This document shows positions 1 to 8,567 of a DNA stretch of 32,229 bases, piece after piece. Source of the DNA: Planctomycetota bacterium (lineage in GTDB: Bacteria > Planctomycetota > Planctomycetia > Pirellulales > Pirellulaceae); the NCBI GenBank assembly GCA_029977825.1, contig JAPOKD010000007.1, positions 1 through 32,229 on the forward strand, given 5' to 3'. The number at the start of each line of letters is the position of its first letter. Within the stretch, counting starts at the first letter, position 1. Made by a program: the position numbers and the translations under genes. The notes beneath the pieces were generated by a model, which saw only the letters and a program-made list of their open reading frames with translations, was not told the origin of the DNA and did not search any database.

Positions 1-1737
1 GCTGACGGCATCCTGATGGGTAATGTCAATGTGTCCGGATGGAAGGAAACAGAATTGCAAGTTGACGCGAAAACACGTCGACTGTTGAAACAGCATCAAG
101 ACCGAATCACGAATATCGAAAAAGAACTGAAGCGGAAACGTGAAAACCTGAAAAAACTTCAGACGAAAGACGCAGTAACCGTTGACGATCCCAAAGCAGA
201 AATCACGGGAGTGTGGCGCAAATCCACCTTCCGCCCCAATCATATCGGTTCGCACTACCTGGTCGCGGACAAGGGAATTAAAGAGACGCTTTCCATCAGC
301 TGGAATATTCCTCTTCCCAAGCCCGGCCAATACGAAGTTCGAGTCAGCTTTGGCGGGGGTGCGGGACTGGAAAAAAAAGCTCCCTACGTCGTTACCCACG
401 CCAAGGGGCAGACAGAACTGTTGATCGATCAAACGCTAAAGCCTTCGATCGATGGGTTGTGGTATCCACTCGGAACATTCAACTTTGCAACCGGCACAAT
501 CGACAACGTAGCCGACAGTAAAACTTCGGGATCCGCATATGCAACAGTACGACTGAGCAACAGCGGCACAACTGCTCCTGTCATCGCAGATGCGATCCAA
601 CTCGTCCCCATTGAAACATTACAATACTCGGATCAGGTTCAGACATCAAAACCTCTGCTCGACGAGATCAAACGCCTGCAGGCTGAACTTGAAAGTCTTA
701 AAGAAAGCGTGCCCAAAATCGAAAAGGCGATGGTGGCGGCCGATCATTCGGGAGAGCGATTGGGTGACACACATATTCGCATTCGCGGAGAACCAGATAA
801 CCGCGGCCTCAAAGTACGTCGGGGTTTTCTGCAGGCTGCCAGCAGTACTGATGCTTCAAAACCGGACATTCCAAAACACCAGTCAGGACGAATTGAACTA
901 GCCAATTGGCTGACGAATCCTGAAAACCCCCTGACCTCGCGTGTGATGGCGAACCGCATCTGGCAACAGTTTTTTGGCCGGGGGATTGTCAGTAGTACCG
1001 ATAATTTCGGTGTCCGTGGAGCACGCCCCACGCATCCAGAGTTACTTGATTTTCTTGCTACTGAATTCATGAACCAAGGCTGGTCTGTGAAGTCGCTGAT
1101 TCGGAAGATTGTTCAATCAAAAACGTATCAACAAAGTTCGTTTGTGGTTTCGTCAAGTGATCCAGAAAATCGGTCTCTGCGTCGCCAATACTGCCGTCCC
1201 GCCAGCGCTGAGACGCTACGCGATTCCATTCTCGCAATCGCCGGTGAGCTCAATCGAGAACCACAAAAATCTGCGGTTGGGTCGCTGGGAATGTACGCCA
1301 TTGCAACGAGTGGGAAACGCGATCCTTCACTTTCCAAAACCGGTGAACTCCGCCATCGCAGTGTCTATATGCCTGTGATCCGCGGCGCTGTGCCACCGTC
1401 ACTCGCGATCTTTGATCTTCCCAATCCTGATCTGGTTACAGGAACGCGGTCTGAAACCACCGTCCCTGCACAAGCTCTGTTCATGATGAATTCACAATTC
1501 ATCCGGGACATTTCCAAAGCGATGGCGGCGGCCGTTTGTGCCGAACACAACGACTTGGACGTGCTGATTGGGGAGTTGTATCAGCGGATCCTCATTCGCT
1601 CCGCCGATCAGGACGATATTACACAAGCCGAAGAATACATTACTGGCCTGATACGCGATGGAAAATCGAAACAGGCAGCAGTCGCATCTTTTGTCCAGGC
1701 CATGTTCAGTTCCACAGAGTTTCGATTCATCGATTGA
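1..1737 (+). CDS. DUF1553 (PSD1-type) domain protein, 5'-truncated by the window, with internal golvesin/Xly carbohydrate-binding-like domain
   Basis: The frame is open from nt 1 (A-D-G-I-L before the Met at 16), so the gene probably starts upstream. C-terminal half has typical DUF1553 sequence (HQSGRIELANWLTNPENPLTSRVMANRIWQQFFGRGIV...TDNFGVRGARPTHPELLDFLA...YQQSS...TVPAQALFMMNSQFI). Residues ~61-199 resemble a golvesin-C/Xly-like beta domain (VWRKSTFRPNHIGSHYLVADKG...PGQYEVRVSF...VIADAIQLVP). Confidence 0.9.
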   Translation, partial: ADGILMGNVNVSGWKETELQVDAKTRRLLKQHQDRITNIEKELKRKRENLKKLQTKDAVTVDDPKAEITGVWRKSTFRPNHIGSHYLVADKGIKETLSISWNIPLPKPGQYEVRVSFGGGAGLEKKAPYVVTHAKGQTELLIDQTLKPSIDGLWYPLGTFNFATGTIDNVADSKTSGSAYATVRLSNSGTTAPVIADAIQLVPIETLQYSDQVQTSKPLLDEIKRLQAELESLKESVPKIEKAMVAADHSGERLGDTHIRIRGEPDNRGLKVRRGFLQAASSTDASKPDIPKHQSGRIELANWLTNPENPLTSRVMANRIWQQFFGRGIVSSTDNFGVRGARPTHPELLDFLATEFMNQGWSVKSLIRKIVQSKTYQQSSFVVSSSDPENRSLRRQYCRPASAETLRDSILAIAGELNREPQKSAVGSLGMYAIATSGKRDPSLSKTGELRHRSVYMPVIRGAVPPSLAIFDLPNPDLVTGTRSETTVPAQALFMMNSQFIRDISKAMAAAVCAEHNDLDVLIGELYQRILIRSADQDDITQAEEYITGLIRDGKSKQAAVASFVQAMFSSTEFRFID

Positions 1738-1773
1738 CAAGTAAATCTGAGAGCATTCAGAAAGTACATCGCC

Positions 1774-3210
1774 ATGAACCCATGCGAAAATTTTTCCATT
1801 CCACACACACGACGCCACTGGCTGCAGACCGTGGGATGCGGGTTTGGTGCAGTCGCCTTCCATGCACTGTCGCAACAAGTCGCGGCGGCCGCTGAGCCAA
1901 CGCTGTCGCGGCAGGGGCAGCATCACACAGCCAAAGCCAAACGTGTCATTTTTCTCTTCATGCATGGTGGAGTCTCACAGGTCGATTCATTCGATCCCAA
2001 ACCGATGCTGAAGCGATACAACGGTAAAGACCTGCCCTTCAAGGGGCTGGACACGCTTGACATTGCACTCAAGGACAACCTGAAAGGTAACAAGAAGAAC
2101 GGCCGCGTTCTGGATACGACCTGGAAATTCCGACAACACGGTGAAAGCGGTGCCTGGATCAGTGACCTGTGGCCGCACCTTGCGCAACATGCCGATGACC
2201 TTTGTTTCATCAAATCGATGCACACTCGTGGCACCTCTCACGGCCAGGCCGTTGCCATGATCCATACAGGGAACGACAACCTGTTGCGACCATCACTTGG
2301 CTCATGGGTCAGCTATGGACTCGGCACCGAGAACGAGAATCTTCCCGGGTTCGTCAGCATCACTCCGCCCGCAGGGCACGGTGGTGCAAGAAATTACGGG
2401 GCTGCGTTTTTACCCGCTCATCATCAGGCAACTACTCTGGGACATTCTGGCAGCAAGACCGCCGATGCAACCATCCGTTTCCTGGAAAACCCAGCTATTG
2501 AATCGAGCGAACAGCAACGCCAGCTACAGATGTTGCAACAGCTCAACAGGAAACACTTTTCCCGGAACCAGCATCCCCAAATCGATTCCGTGATCCGCAG
2601 CTATGAGATGGCTTTTCGAATGCAAAATCTCGCGCCGGACCTGATTGACATTAAAAACGAGTCTCAGGCAACTCTCAATCTGTATGGGCTGGATCAAAAG
2701 CCAACCGCTGACTTCGCGCACCGCTGTCTGCTGGCACGCCGTTTCTGTGAAGCCGGAGTTCGTTTCCTGCAGGTCAGCACACCCTATGTCTGGGACCAGC
2801 ATGGTGGGTTGGTGAAAGGCCACACAAAGAATGCCCTGTCAGTCGATCAACCGATTTCAGGTTTACTGACCGACCTCAAGCAACGCGGGCTGCTTGAAGA
2901 TACGCTTGTCGTATGGGGCACCGAGTTTGGTCGCACACCAGTGGCACAGGGAACCGACGGGCGCGATCATAATCCCGCAGGGTTTACGGTCTGGCTTAGC
3001 GGAGCCGGAATCAAGGCCGGGCAAAGCCATGGTGCAACGGACGATTTCGGTTACTACGCCCAGGAAAACAAAGTGCACATGCACGATCTGCATGCAACCA
3101 TACTGCACCTGCTGGGAATCGATCACGAACGACTGACCTACCGCTATTCAGGCCGTGATTTCCGGCTAACCGATGTTTACGGTGAAGTGGTCAACGAAGT
3201 ACTTGCGTAA
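1774..3210 (+). CDS. DUF1501 domain-containing, Tat-exported protein (alkaline-phosphatase-superfamily-like)
   Basis: N-terminal twin-arginine signal (HTRRHWLQTVGCGFGAVAFHAL); HGGVSQVDSFDPKP, VVWGTEFGRTPVAQGTDGRDHNPAGFTVWLSGAGIKAG and HDLHATILHLLGIDHERLTYRYSGRDFRLTDVYGEVV are hallmark DUF1501 motifs. Starts 36 bp after the DUF1553 gene. Confidence 0.93.
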   Translation: MNPCENFSIPHTRRHWLQTVGCGFGAVAFHALSQQVAAAAEPTLSRQGQHHTAKAKRVIFLFMHGGVSQVDSFDPKPMLKRYNGKDLPFKGLDTLDIALKDNLKGNKKNGRVLDTTWKFRQHGESGAWISDLWPHLAQHADDLCFIKSMHTRGTSHGQAVAMIHTGNDNLLRPSLGSWVSYGLGTENENLPGFVSITPPAGHGGARNYGAAFLPAHHQATTLGHSGSKTADATIRFLENPAIESSEQQRQLQMLQQLNRKHFSRNQHPQIDSVIRSYEMAFRMQNLAPDLIDIKNESQATLNLYGLDQKPTADFAHRCLLARRFCEAGVRFLQVSTPYVWDQHGGLVKGHTKNALSVDQPISGLLTDLKQRGLLEDTLVVWGTEFGRTPVAQGTDGRDHNPAGFTVWLSGAGIKAGQSHGATDDFGYYAQENKVHMHDLHATILHLLGIDHERLTYRYSGRDFRLTDVYGEVVNEVLA

Positions 3211-3314
3211 CACCTTTCGTCAGCATCAGCTCAAGTGCAAACCCTGGATTGGCTGCGGATCGCCAAGCAGCACAAAGCACAGAAAATTGCCCGCTTCACA
3301 TCCGGTCAATGTGC

Positions 3315-3343
3315 CAGCAGCCAAATTTCAGCAGCCAAATTTC
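3315..3343. repeat. 14-bp tandem duplication (cagcagccaaattt x2, plus 1 nt)
   Basis: Direct reading: cagcagccaaatttcagcagccaaatttc, in the intergenic space between convergent genes. Confidence 0.8.
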
Positions 3344-3391
3344 GTTAGCCAAACCGCAGTAGGCATCGACATCAGGCTCAACACGCCTGGC

Positions 3392-3414
3392 CCCGTTACC
3401 GTTCTGGCAACGGG
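3392..3414. terminator. Possible hairpin between convergent genes (CCCGTT-11 nt-AACGGG)
   Basis: 6-bp perfect inverted repeat between the convergent DUF1501 (+) and SASA esterase (-) genes; no clear T-tract. Confidence 0.25.
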
Positions 3415-3437
3415 ACCGAAACGAAACTGAACCAGCA

Positions 3438-4511
3438 TCATTTACTATTCATCAGCTTGACCATGGCCTTGCCCATGGCTTCACCAACATTCATGTAAGT
3501 TTCAGCGTTACCGCCGTAGTGGCTACCGGAACTGCTACCTTTAGAAAGTGGATGCGTGTAAACACCAGCAACGTTCCCTTTGAATTCAGGGTACTTTCCT
3601 GATGCCCCGTCGACTGCGAGCACCGCTTCAAGAATCTTACCGGCACCATTGGTGTCGCCCTTTTCCGACTGCCCCAGTGATGCACAAACAAAGTTGGCAT
3701 TGGGGGCATTGAATTCTTTTCGCAGTTGCTTGACCAGATGCACGAGGTTTTTTTCGTAGCGACTGGAAAGTGCTTCACTGCGGCTATCGCGATCACCTTG
3801 CCACCAGAAGAAGCCAGCAACCTCATAACCGTTCGCCCCTGGATAATACTTGTCGAGTTCGCTGAGGACTTTCTTGGCACGCGCGACATCACCGTCATAC
3901 TGCATACCGGCATACCAGCCGATCTTCTTGGGTTCAGTTCCCTTTTCCCAACGTTCGGGTGAGCCTTTGTAACCCGGATGAACCCAGGTTTTCCCTTTGG
4001 AATCAGTGAACTCGAATCCCTCGCTACCTGGTGGCAGCAAATCCCATCCAAGAGCACGATTACCAATCGCGCTTTTCAAAATCATCACCGGCGCATCGGT
4101 CGCATCACCTACGGCGTGCCCAATGCCGATTTCAACTCCAACATTCCCACTGATGGTCAACCATTCGTTGTTGAATTCCCTCATTCCCCCCGTACCACTG
4201 CCCATGACGCGGACGTTACGAACGTCGCCACGTACCGTCCAACCACCTTCATCGTCGATCAAATACGGATACAACTTTTTTTCTTTGACCGCAGTTTCGA
4301 GTGATCCATCACCACCTTTGACCTTCCCAAAATTAAGCATATTGGACTGGCCCATGAGAATGTAAACCTGGACCGGCTTGGTCATGTCGGCCGACTTCCC
4401 CTGCGACGATGCTTCCTCCGCTACTGCAGAAGAACGCATGGCCAAGGTTGAACAGATCGTCATTGAGATCACAAGCACAGCAGGTATCGAGAGTCTTTTC
4501 TTTATCATCAT
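3438..4511 (-). CDS. Sialate O-acetylesterase / SASA-family (GQSN-motif) secreted carbohydrate esterase
   Basis: MGQSNMLNFGKV (GQSN Ser motif), GFFWWQGDRDS and GSHYGGNAETYMNVGEAMGKAM. The ORF track starts at 4823, but a signal peptide begins at the Met at 4511 (MMIKKRLSIPAVLVISMTICSTLAMRSSAVAEE), so I prefer that start. Confidence 0.88.
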   Translation of the reverse strand: MMIKKRLSIPAVLVISMTICSTLAMRSSAVAEEASSQGKSADMTKPVQVYILMGQSNMLNFGKVKGGDGSLETAVKEKKLYPYLIDDEGGWTVRGDVRNVRVMGSGTGGMREFNNEWLTISGNVGVEIGIGHAVGDATDAPVMILKSAIGNRALGWDLLPPGSEGFEFTDSKGKTWVHPGYKGSPERWEKGTEPKKIGWYAGMQYDGDVARAKKVLSELDKYYPGANGYEVAGFFWWQGDRDSRSEALSSRYEKNLVHLVKQLRKEFNAPNANFVCASLGQSEKGDTNGAGKILEAVLAVDGASGKYPEFKGNVAGVYTHPLSKGSSSGSHYGGNAETYMNVGEAMGKAMVKLMNSK

Positions 4512-5151
4512 CCAGTTTCTTGAATCGCGGAACGGAAAACACCAGCGGGGTGTTAAGATAACAGACAGAAAACACGTTTTCGAGAAAACCGATACCGCTT
4601 TCACGAAGATAGGTATAGTCTTGTACGGCACACACAAACCGCTCGGTTCACGGTCTGCGTGGCCTTGAACACTGGCGTTGATCTGCTTTGTGGGCAGCCA
4701 GCACCCGTGATTACCGACTATTCGTGTTCTTTTGGCTGTTTGCGGCAAATACATTTCCAGCCCCGTTCGCAACCCACTGCCAATGATTAAACTGCCAAAG
4801 ATGCATTGGGAAATTGCCTTCACCGCCCCCGAGTACTCATGGGTAACATGAAGTGGTCTTTTTGTGCTCCCAACACCCCCACCAGAACGTCGGCCCGATT
4901 CGCGTCTGCGTTTTGCCGCGTCCGCCGTTTTTCACGCCGCGTGCCATTTGCTTCCGATCTGAAGATTGTCCCAGGAATGCCTGGAAGTCGCTGCAATAAA
5001 GTTTGTTGCAACTTCAGCAGATTTGAAACACTGAGCCCCAATTTGTGTAGAAAGTCAACGACACCCTGCCCCATATGGTCGATCGCATCCCCAACTGGGG
5101 CGTTGTATCCCGACTTCGGGGTGATCGCAGAACAGCCATAGGTCTCAACCC

Positions 5152-6597
5152 ATGAAACCATTCCGATTATTAATCACTTTCATTTCCTTGTCCTGCACAC
5201 TCCTCACGTTTACCAACCCGGTGACGGCGGATGAAGCAAGTACTTCGGCTGAACCAAAGAAGCCTAACATTGTGCTGATTTACATCGATGATCTGGGATA
5301 CGGCGATATTGGTTCGTACGGGTGCAAAGACATCCCGACACCGAACATCGATCAGCTTGCAGCCGAGGGTGTGCGTTGCACTGCGTCCTACATCACGAAT
5401 CCTCCCTGTTGTCCCAGTCGCTGCAGTCTGATGATGGGCCAATATGGACAACGTTTCGGAAAATACGGGATGTCTCGAGGTTTACCGATTCCAACAGACC
5501 GACCAACGATCGCTGAATTTCTGCGGAGTGAAGGTTACGTGACGGGACAAATTGGCAAATGGGATATCGGAACTCGCAATCAGGGCCCTCTGGTTGCAGG
5601 CTTCACCGATGTCGCTCGCCAACCTCCGAAAAAACAATACACGACGAAAGAGATCACCAATCTGCCTCCAAAATTGGCAGCGGCGATCAAAAACAAAGGT
5701 GGCAAGTCAAAATACTTCTGCATTAACAAATCGCGTGAAACCATGTGGTTGACGGATCATGACGGCGACATGATGACAGAGTTCGTCGACACCCATAAAG
5801 ACGAGCCATTCTTTCTTTACTGGTCACCAGAGGCGGTTCACTCTCCCAGCATCGAGTCCCCCGAACGCTTGATGAAAAGGACAAACGCGAAAGGCAAACG
5901 ACGCAAACTTGCCGGCGCGATCGTGTCAGTCGACGACCAGGTCGGCAAACTGATCAAGACTCTGGACAAGCACAATCTCAGAGAAAACACTCTTGTGATT
6001 TTCTCCAGCGACAATGGTGCCAATGGTAGTGAAGGTGGATCGTCAGCTCCCTACACTGGAGGGAAAGGTGAGGGGACACAGAAAGAAGGCTGGGTTCGCG
6101 TACCAACCATCTTCTCAATGCCCGGAACTTTACCCACAGGCCAGCGGTTTGACGGACTGATCGCCAACTTTGATTTCTATTCCACTGCTGCAGCATTGAT
6201 CAACGCCCAGAAGCCTGAGCACTGTGATGGCGTGAATCTGCTGCCTTACTTGCGCGGAGAGGCAACGGATAATCCGCACGAATACCTGTTTTGGCTGAAC
6301 AACGAACCTGGTGACGCAGTCCGCCGACACTTGATCGCAGTCCGCTGGAAAGACTGGCGGTTGTACAAAAAATACGAACAGGATGCCTGGCAACTGTTCA
6401 ACCTTCAAGCTGACCCACGTGAAGAGAACAACGTGGCTGCCAAACACCCGCAGATCGTAGAACAACTTTCAGATCAACACGCAGCCTGGAAAATAACACT
6501 GGCCCCACTTGGAAAAATACCTGAGACCAATCGTCAAGCAAAGGTACTCCCAAGCGGCCACGGCTGGGCAACACGCGCCTCGCTGACAGAAAAATAA
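5152..6597 (+). CDS. Sulfatase (type I, formylglycine-dependent family), secreted
   Basis: Signal peptide; NIVLIYIDDLGYGDIGSYG metal-binding start; NPPCCPSRCSLMMGQY (C-x-P-S-R FGly motif); IFSSDNGANGSEGG; GGKGEGTQKEGWVRVPTIFSMPG; C-terminal LFNLQADPREENNVA. Confidence 0.95.
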   Translation: MKPFRLLITFISLSCTLLTFTNPVTADEASTSAEPKKPNIVLIYIDDLGYGDIGSYGCKDIPTPNIDQLAAEGVRCTASYITNPPCCPSRCSLMMGQYGQRFGKYGMSRGLPIPTDRPTIAEFLRSEGYVTGQIGKWDIGTRNQGPLVAGFTDVARQPPKKQYTTKEITNLPPKLAAAIKNKGGKSKYFCINKSRETMWLTDHDGDMMTEFVDTHKDEPFFLYWSPEAVHSPSIESPERLMKRTNAKGKRRKLAGAIVSVDDQVGKLIKTLDKHNLRENTLVIFSSDNGANGSEGGSSAPYTGGKGEGTQKEGWVRVPTIFSMPGTLPTGQRFDGLIANFDFYSTAAALINAQKPEHCDGVNLLPYLRGEATDNPHEYLFWLNNEPGDAVRRHLIAVRWKDWRLYKKYEQDAWQLFNLQADPREENNVAAKHPQIVEQLSDQHAAWKITLAPLGKIPETNRQAKVLPSGHGWATRASLTEK

Positions 6598-6620
6598 TCT
6601 GAACAGGAACCAACCTACCC

Positions 6621-8456
6621 GTGATCACCATGCAGCTATTCAAAATCGTCCTGTTTGTCAATCTACTTGGCTTGTCACTTTACGGGACAGAAACGTTTGA
6701 ACCTTACACAACGCCTGACGACGTCCCTCAAACCGCGGTGGAGTTGTGGGATGACTACGATGCCCGCGCGGAACCGCTTGATGTCAAAGTGATCAAGGAA
6801 TGGAAGACGGATGGGATCGTAACTCGATACGTGACGTTCAGGATCGGCACCTTCAAAGGAACCGAGTCCAGAATCGCAGCGTATTATTCGTTTCCCGACA
6901 ACCAAAAAAAGAATGCAGCCTTTGTCTGGAGCCATGGTGGTGGACAACGAGCCGAGCGTAACCGTGGTCGATATTTCGCTAGCCAGGGATTCGCAACCGT
7001 TGACATCAACTGGCTGGGCAGGCCGATGGAAGACGATATCGAGACTAACACCGACTGGGGAAAGGTTGATCCGACACAGGGGCCCCGCTTCTATGCGAAG
7101 GCTTTGCGAAAAGGATGGAAGCGGGATTTGCAACCGGATGAGTATTCGATCGATCCAGTGCCGAGCCCTCGAAACGCAAACTGGTTTCTTCTTGCTGTGG
7201 CGGCACGCCGGGCGATTACCTTTCTCGAACAGCAACCAGAAGTCGACGCATCAAGACTTGGTTTCTCTGGTTTTTCGATGGGAGGAATGATCACTGCGCT
7301 GACAGCCACGGACACAAGATTGAAAGCCGTGGCACCCTTTGTAGGAGGTACCGGCTTCAAACATATCGACTTTCCGGGCGGTGTTCGGGGTAGCAGCCTC
7401 AAGGCTCACTTCAAAGATACGACTCTCTACAGCAAGACGATTGACGCAAGTGCGTATTGGCCGTTCGTAAAATGCCCCGTGATGTTCATAAGCTCATCAA
7501 ACGACTTTCATTCCGCGTTTGACCGAATTTACCAATCCATGGCTCTGCTGAAGCACGCCAACTGGCGTGTCAGCACCAACATGCATCAGAACCATGGTCC
7601 GGGACCTGAACAGTGGGTACTGCTGAACAAGTGGTTTGACCAATACCTCAAAGGAATCGACCAGGACATACCGATCACTCCACCTTCTACTTTCACCGTT
7701 CGTGATCGGACTGCGATCTTCACAGTCACACCTGCGGACTCCGAAAGACTAGTGGCAACAGAGATCTACTACAGTTATGACCCCAACAGTCGCACACGTT
7801 TCTGGAACCAGGCAGATGTCCAACCCGACGGTGGTACGTGGTCGGTGAAATTGCCTGTGCATGAGAATCTGCCGATTTACGTTTTTGCACTCTGTCGTTA
7901 CCAGCTACAAGCCCCCGTACAACTGGAACGGGGATCAACATCAACCTTTGCCTTGAACTCGCATGAGCGGTCGCTGATTCCAGAAACCGTCGATCTGAGA
8001 CAACTTTCTCAACTACCGAAAGAACGTGTTGTATTCGAGGACTTCAGCCGGGGAACTCGTGATTGGTCCAGTCGGGATCAACGAAGCATCAAAACCTACA
8101 AATTCCAGACGCCGGATCTTGACCGTTCCGAAGACAATCACCTGCTTATCAAAATCAACCCTCAGGGCAAGCGTTTATTACTACGCCTGAATGCCGAAAG
8201 CAAATTCCTGAGCCAGGAGAGCAATCTGGGTGACTTCGTTTACTCAACAAACCTTAAGGGCGATCAACCGCAAGAAATCGTGATCGCTCGCAGTGAATTC
8301 AAGAGTCCGGAAGGAAAGACACTGGAGTGGGACAAGATCGCAACCTTTGAGGTCACTTTGATTGATCGCGACACGAGACAGAAAATCATCCTGACGTCGA
8401 AATCAGGCCAGAAATTCATTCAATCGATCCACCTGAAAAAAACCGGAAACAACTGA
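6621..8456 (+). CDS. Secreted alpha/beta hydrolase (acetyl xylan esterase / dienelactone-hydrolase-like) with C-terminal beta-rich module
   Basis: Signal-like N-terminus; oxyanion/nucleophile region AAFVWSHGGGQRAERN and LGFSGFSMGGMITALTATDTRLKAVAPFVGG; late VMFISSSNDFHSAFDR and NMHQNHGPGPEQW; C-terminal VVFEDFSRGTRDWSSRDQRSIKTYKF... module. Confidence 0.87.
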   Translation: MITMQLFKIVLFVNLLGLSLYGTETFEPYTTPDDVPQTAVELWDDYDARAEPLDVKVIKEWKTDGIVTRYVTFRIGTFKGTESRIAAYYSFPDNQKKNAAFVWSHGGGQRAERNRGRYFASQGFATVDINWLGRPMEDDIETNTDWGKVDPTQGPRFYAKALRKGWKRDLQPDEYSIDPVPSPRNANWFLLAVAARRAITFLEQQPEVDASRLGFSGFSMGGMITALTATDTRLKAVAPFVGGTGFKHIDFPGGVRGSSLKAHFKDTTLYSKTIDASAYWPFVKCPVMFISSSNDFHSAFDRIYQSMALLKHANWRVSTNMHQNHGPGPEQWVLLNKWFDQYLKGIDQDIPITPPSTFTVRDRTAIFTVTPADSERLVATEIYYSYDPNSRTRFWNQADVQPDGGTWSVKLPVHENLPIYVFALCRYQLQAPVQLERGSTSTFALNSHERSLIPETVDLRQLSQLPKERVVFEDFSRGTRDWSSRDQRSIKTYKFQTPDLDRSEDNHLLIKINPQGKRLLLRLNAESKFLSQESNLGDFVYSTNLKGDQPQEIVIARSEFKSPEGKTLEWDKIATFEVTLIDRDTRQKIILTSKSGQKFIQSIHLKKTGNN

Positions 8457-8567
8457 AGTACCGTCGTTCTGTTTGCTGTTGAGAGGCTGCGCACGTTCGA
8501 TCGAGACGCCAGTTGGCTAGCTTCCTCCTGACCCCGTGACCGCGAATCCCGAATCAGACCTCAAGCC

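Noticed and set aside
4512-4823. N-terminal extension of the SASA esterase ORF to 4823
   Set aside because: A normal signal peptide starts at 4511; the extension would place about 100 atypical residues before it.
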